Part shown: piece after piece, positions 63,959-64,000 of the stretch
Numbering within the stretch: the first letter of the stretch is position 1
Layout of the letters: every line of letters begins with the position of its first letter
NCBI RefSeq assembly: GCF_021698855.1
Contig: NZ_WWFA01000002.1
Location: 297,559-361,558 of the forward strand
Direction of reading: 5' to 3'
DNA: 64,000 nt
Origin: Lactobacillus sp. S2-2
Lineage (GTDB): Bacteria; Bacillota; Bacilli; Lactobacillales; Lactobacillaceae
The notes under the pieces: model-generated
Told to the model about the DNA's origin: nothing
What the model saw: only the letters and a program-made list of their open reading frames with translations
Database searches by the model: none
Made by a program: the position numbers and the translations under genes

Positions 63959-64000
63959 GCGCGGCAACGTCCTACCCTTGCAGGGGGCGATCCCCCAACT
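63959..64000 (-). rRNA. rrf: 5S ribosomal RNA, 3' part (runs off the window)
   Basis: The last 42 nt of the window, read on the minus strand, give GGGGGATCGCCCCCTGCAAG and then GGTAGGACGTTGCCGCGC, the conserved 3' end of lactobacillus 5S rRNA. The rest of the rRNA operon lies beyond position 64000, and the eleven tRNA genes follow it in one transcript. Confidence 0.93.

Noticed and set aside
63274..63967. Long open frames across the tRNA cluster, on both strands
   Set aside because: They run through seven or more complete tRNA genes; the sequence is explained by the tRNAs.
1..64000. CRISPR array, insertion sequence, prophage or integrative element
   Set aside because: No spaced direct repeats, transposase, integrase or phage genes were seen; gene order is that of core genome.

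Overview
The window is a contiguous chromosomal segment of a strongly AT-rich, low-GC Gram-positive bacterium, almost certainly a member of the Lactobacillaceae. The evidence is the gene orders (yqeG-yqeH-yhbY-nadD-yqeK-rsfS-yqeM-tmcAL, infC-rpmI-rplT, nrdR-dnaB-dnaI, ytpP-ytpR-sftA-murC, ecsAB/hit, yheA-yhaO-yhaN), lactic-acid-bacterium RNA switches (an SMK-box SAM riboswitch on metK, a PyrR attenuator on the uracil permease, T-boxes on thrS, argS and leuS), and a cell-wall operon for a Lys-D-Asp cross-bridge. I see no insertion sequence, prophage or CRISPR array, so this is core genome. Most genes lie on the minus strand.

Layout. 1-2.8 kb: HxlR regulator, HD phosphohydrolase and an rRNA methyltransferase (minus), diverging from yidC (plus). 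2.9-9.3 kb: rpmF-yceD, then the tmcAL-to-yqeG ribosome-assembly and NAD cluster. 9.3-12.8 kb: the infC operon with its leader, then thrS with a T-box. 12.8-19.7 kb: primosome genes dnaI and dnaB, then nrdR, coaE, mutM and polA. 19.8-25.1 kb: Bax-inhibitor-like protein, murC, sftA, ytpR and ytpP. 25.2-36.4 kb: trmB, ecsAB, hit, prsA, yhaNO, yheA and a class A PBP. 36.5-44.4 kb: argS with a T-box, tRNA-Gly, and an operon of an asparagine-synthetase-like amidotransferase, a Lys-type MurE, a D-aspartate-ligase-like ATP-grasp enzyme and an aspartate racemase, headed by an OhrR-type regulator. 44.5-50.5 kb: a free-standing small RNA, a CPBP protease, a secreted sedolisin, a deoxynucleoside kinase, pepV and nnrD. 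50.5-57.6 kb: a MurJ-like flippase, leuS, mnmM, metK and an unknown membrane protein. 57.7-62.9 kb: a cystine-type ABC transporter, uracil permease and ammonium transporter. 62.9-64.0 kb: eleven tRNA genes behind the 3' end of a 5S rRNA gene.

The most interesting structure is the leader of the amino-acid ABC transporter (about 59960-60176). It has a consensus promoter and then a perfectly placed Shine-Dalgarno for a 23-residue peptide with Cys at positions 2, 7 and 12. An intrinsic terminator follows. The first 12 nucleotides of the transcript are complementary, with one mismatch, to the terminator loop and 3' arm. This looks like a translation-coupled, cysteine-sensing attenuator, and it suggests the transporter imports cystine or cysteine. 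Other notable points are an orphan small RNA with mutually exclusive folds at 44.54-44.63 kb, three genes whose best-placed start codons are AUA, AUU or AUC (infC, mnmM and a small membrane protein), an OhrR-like operator overlapping the ohrR promoter, and a three-half-site operator in front of the sedolisin operon.

All functional calls come from reading motifs, lengths and gene order by eye; no database search was run.
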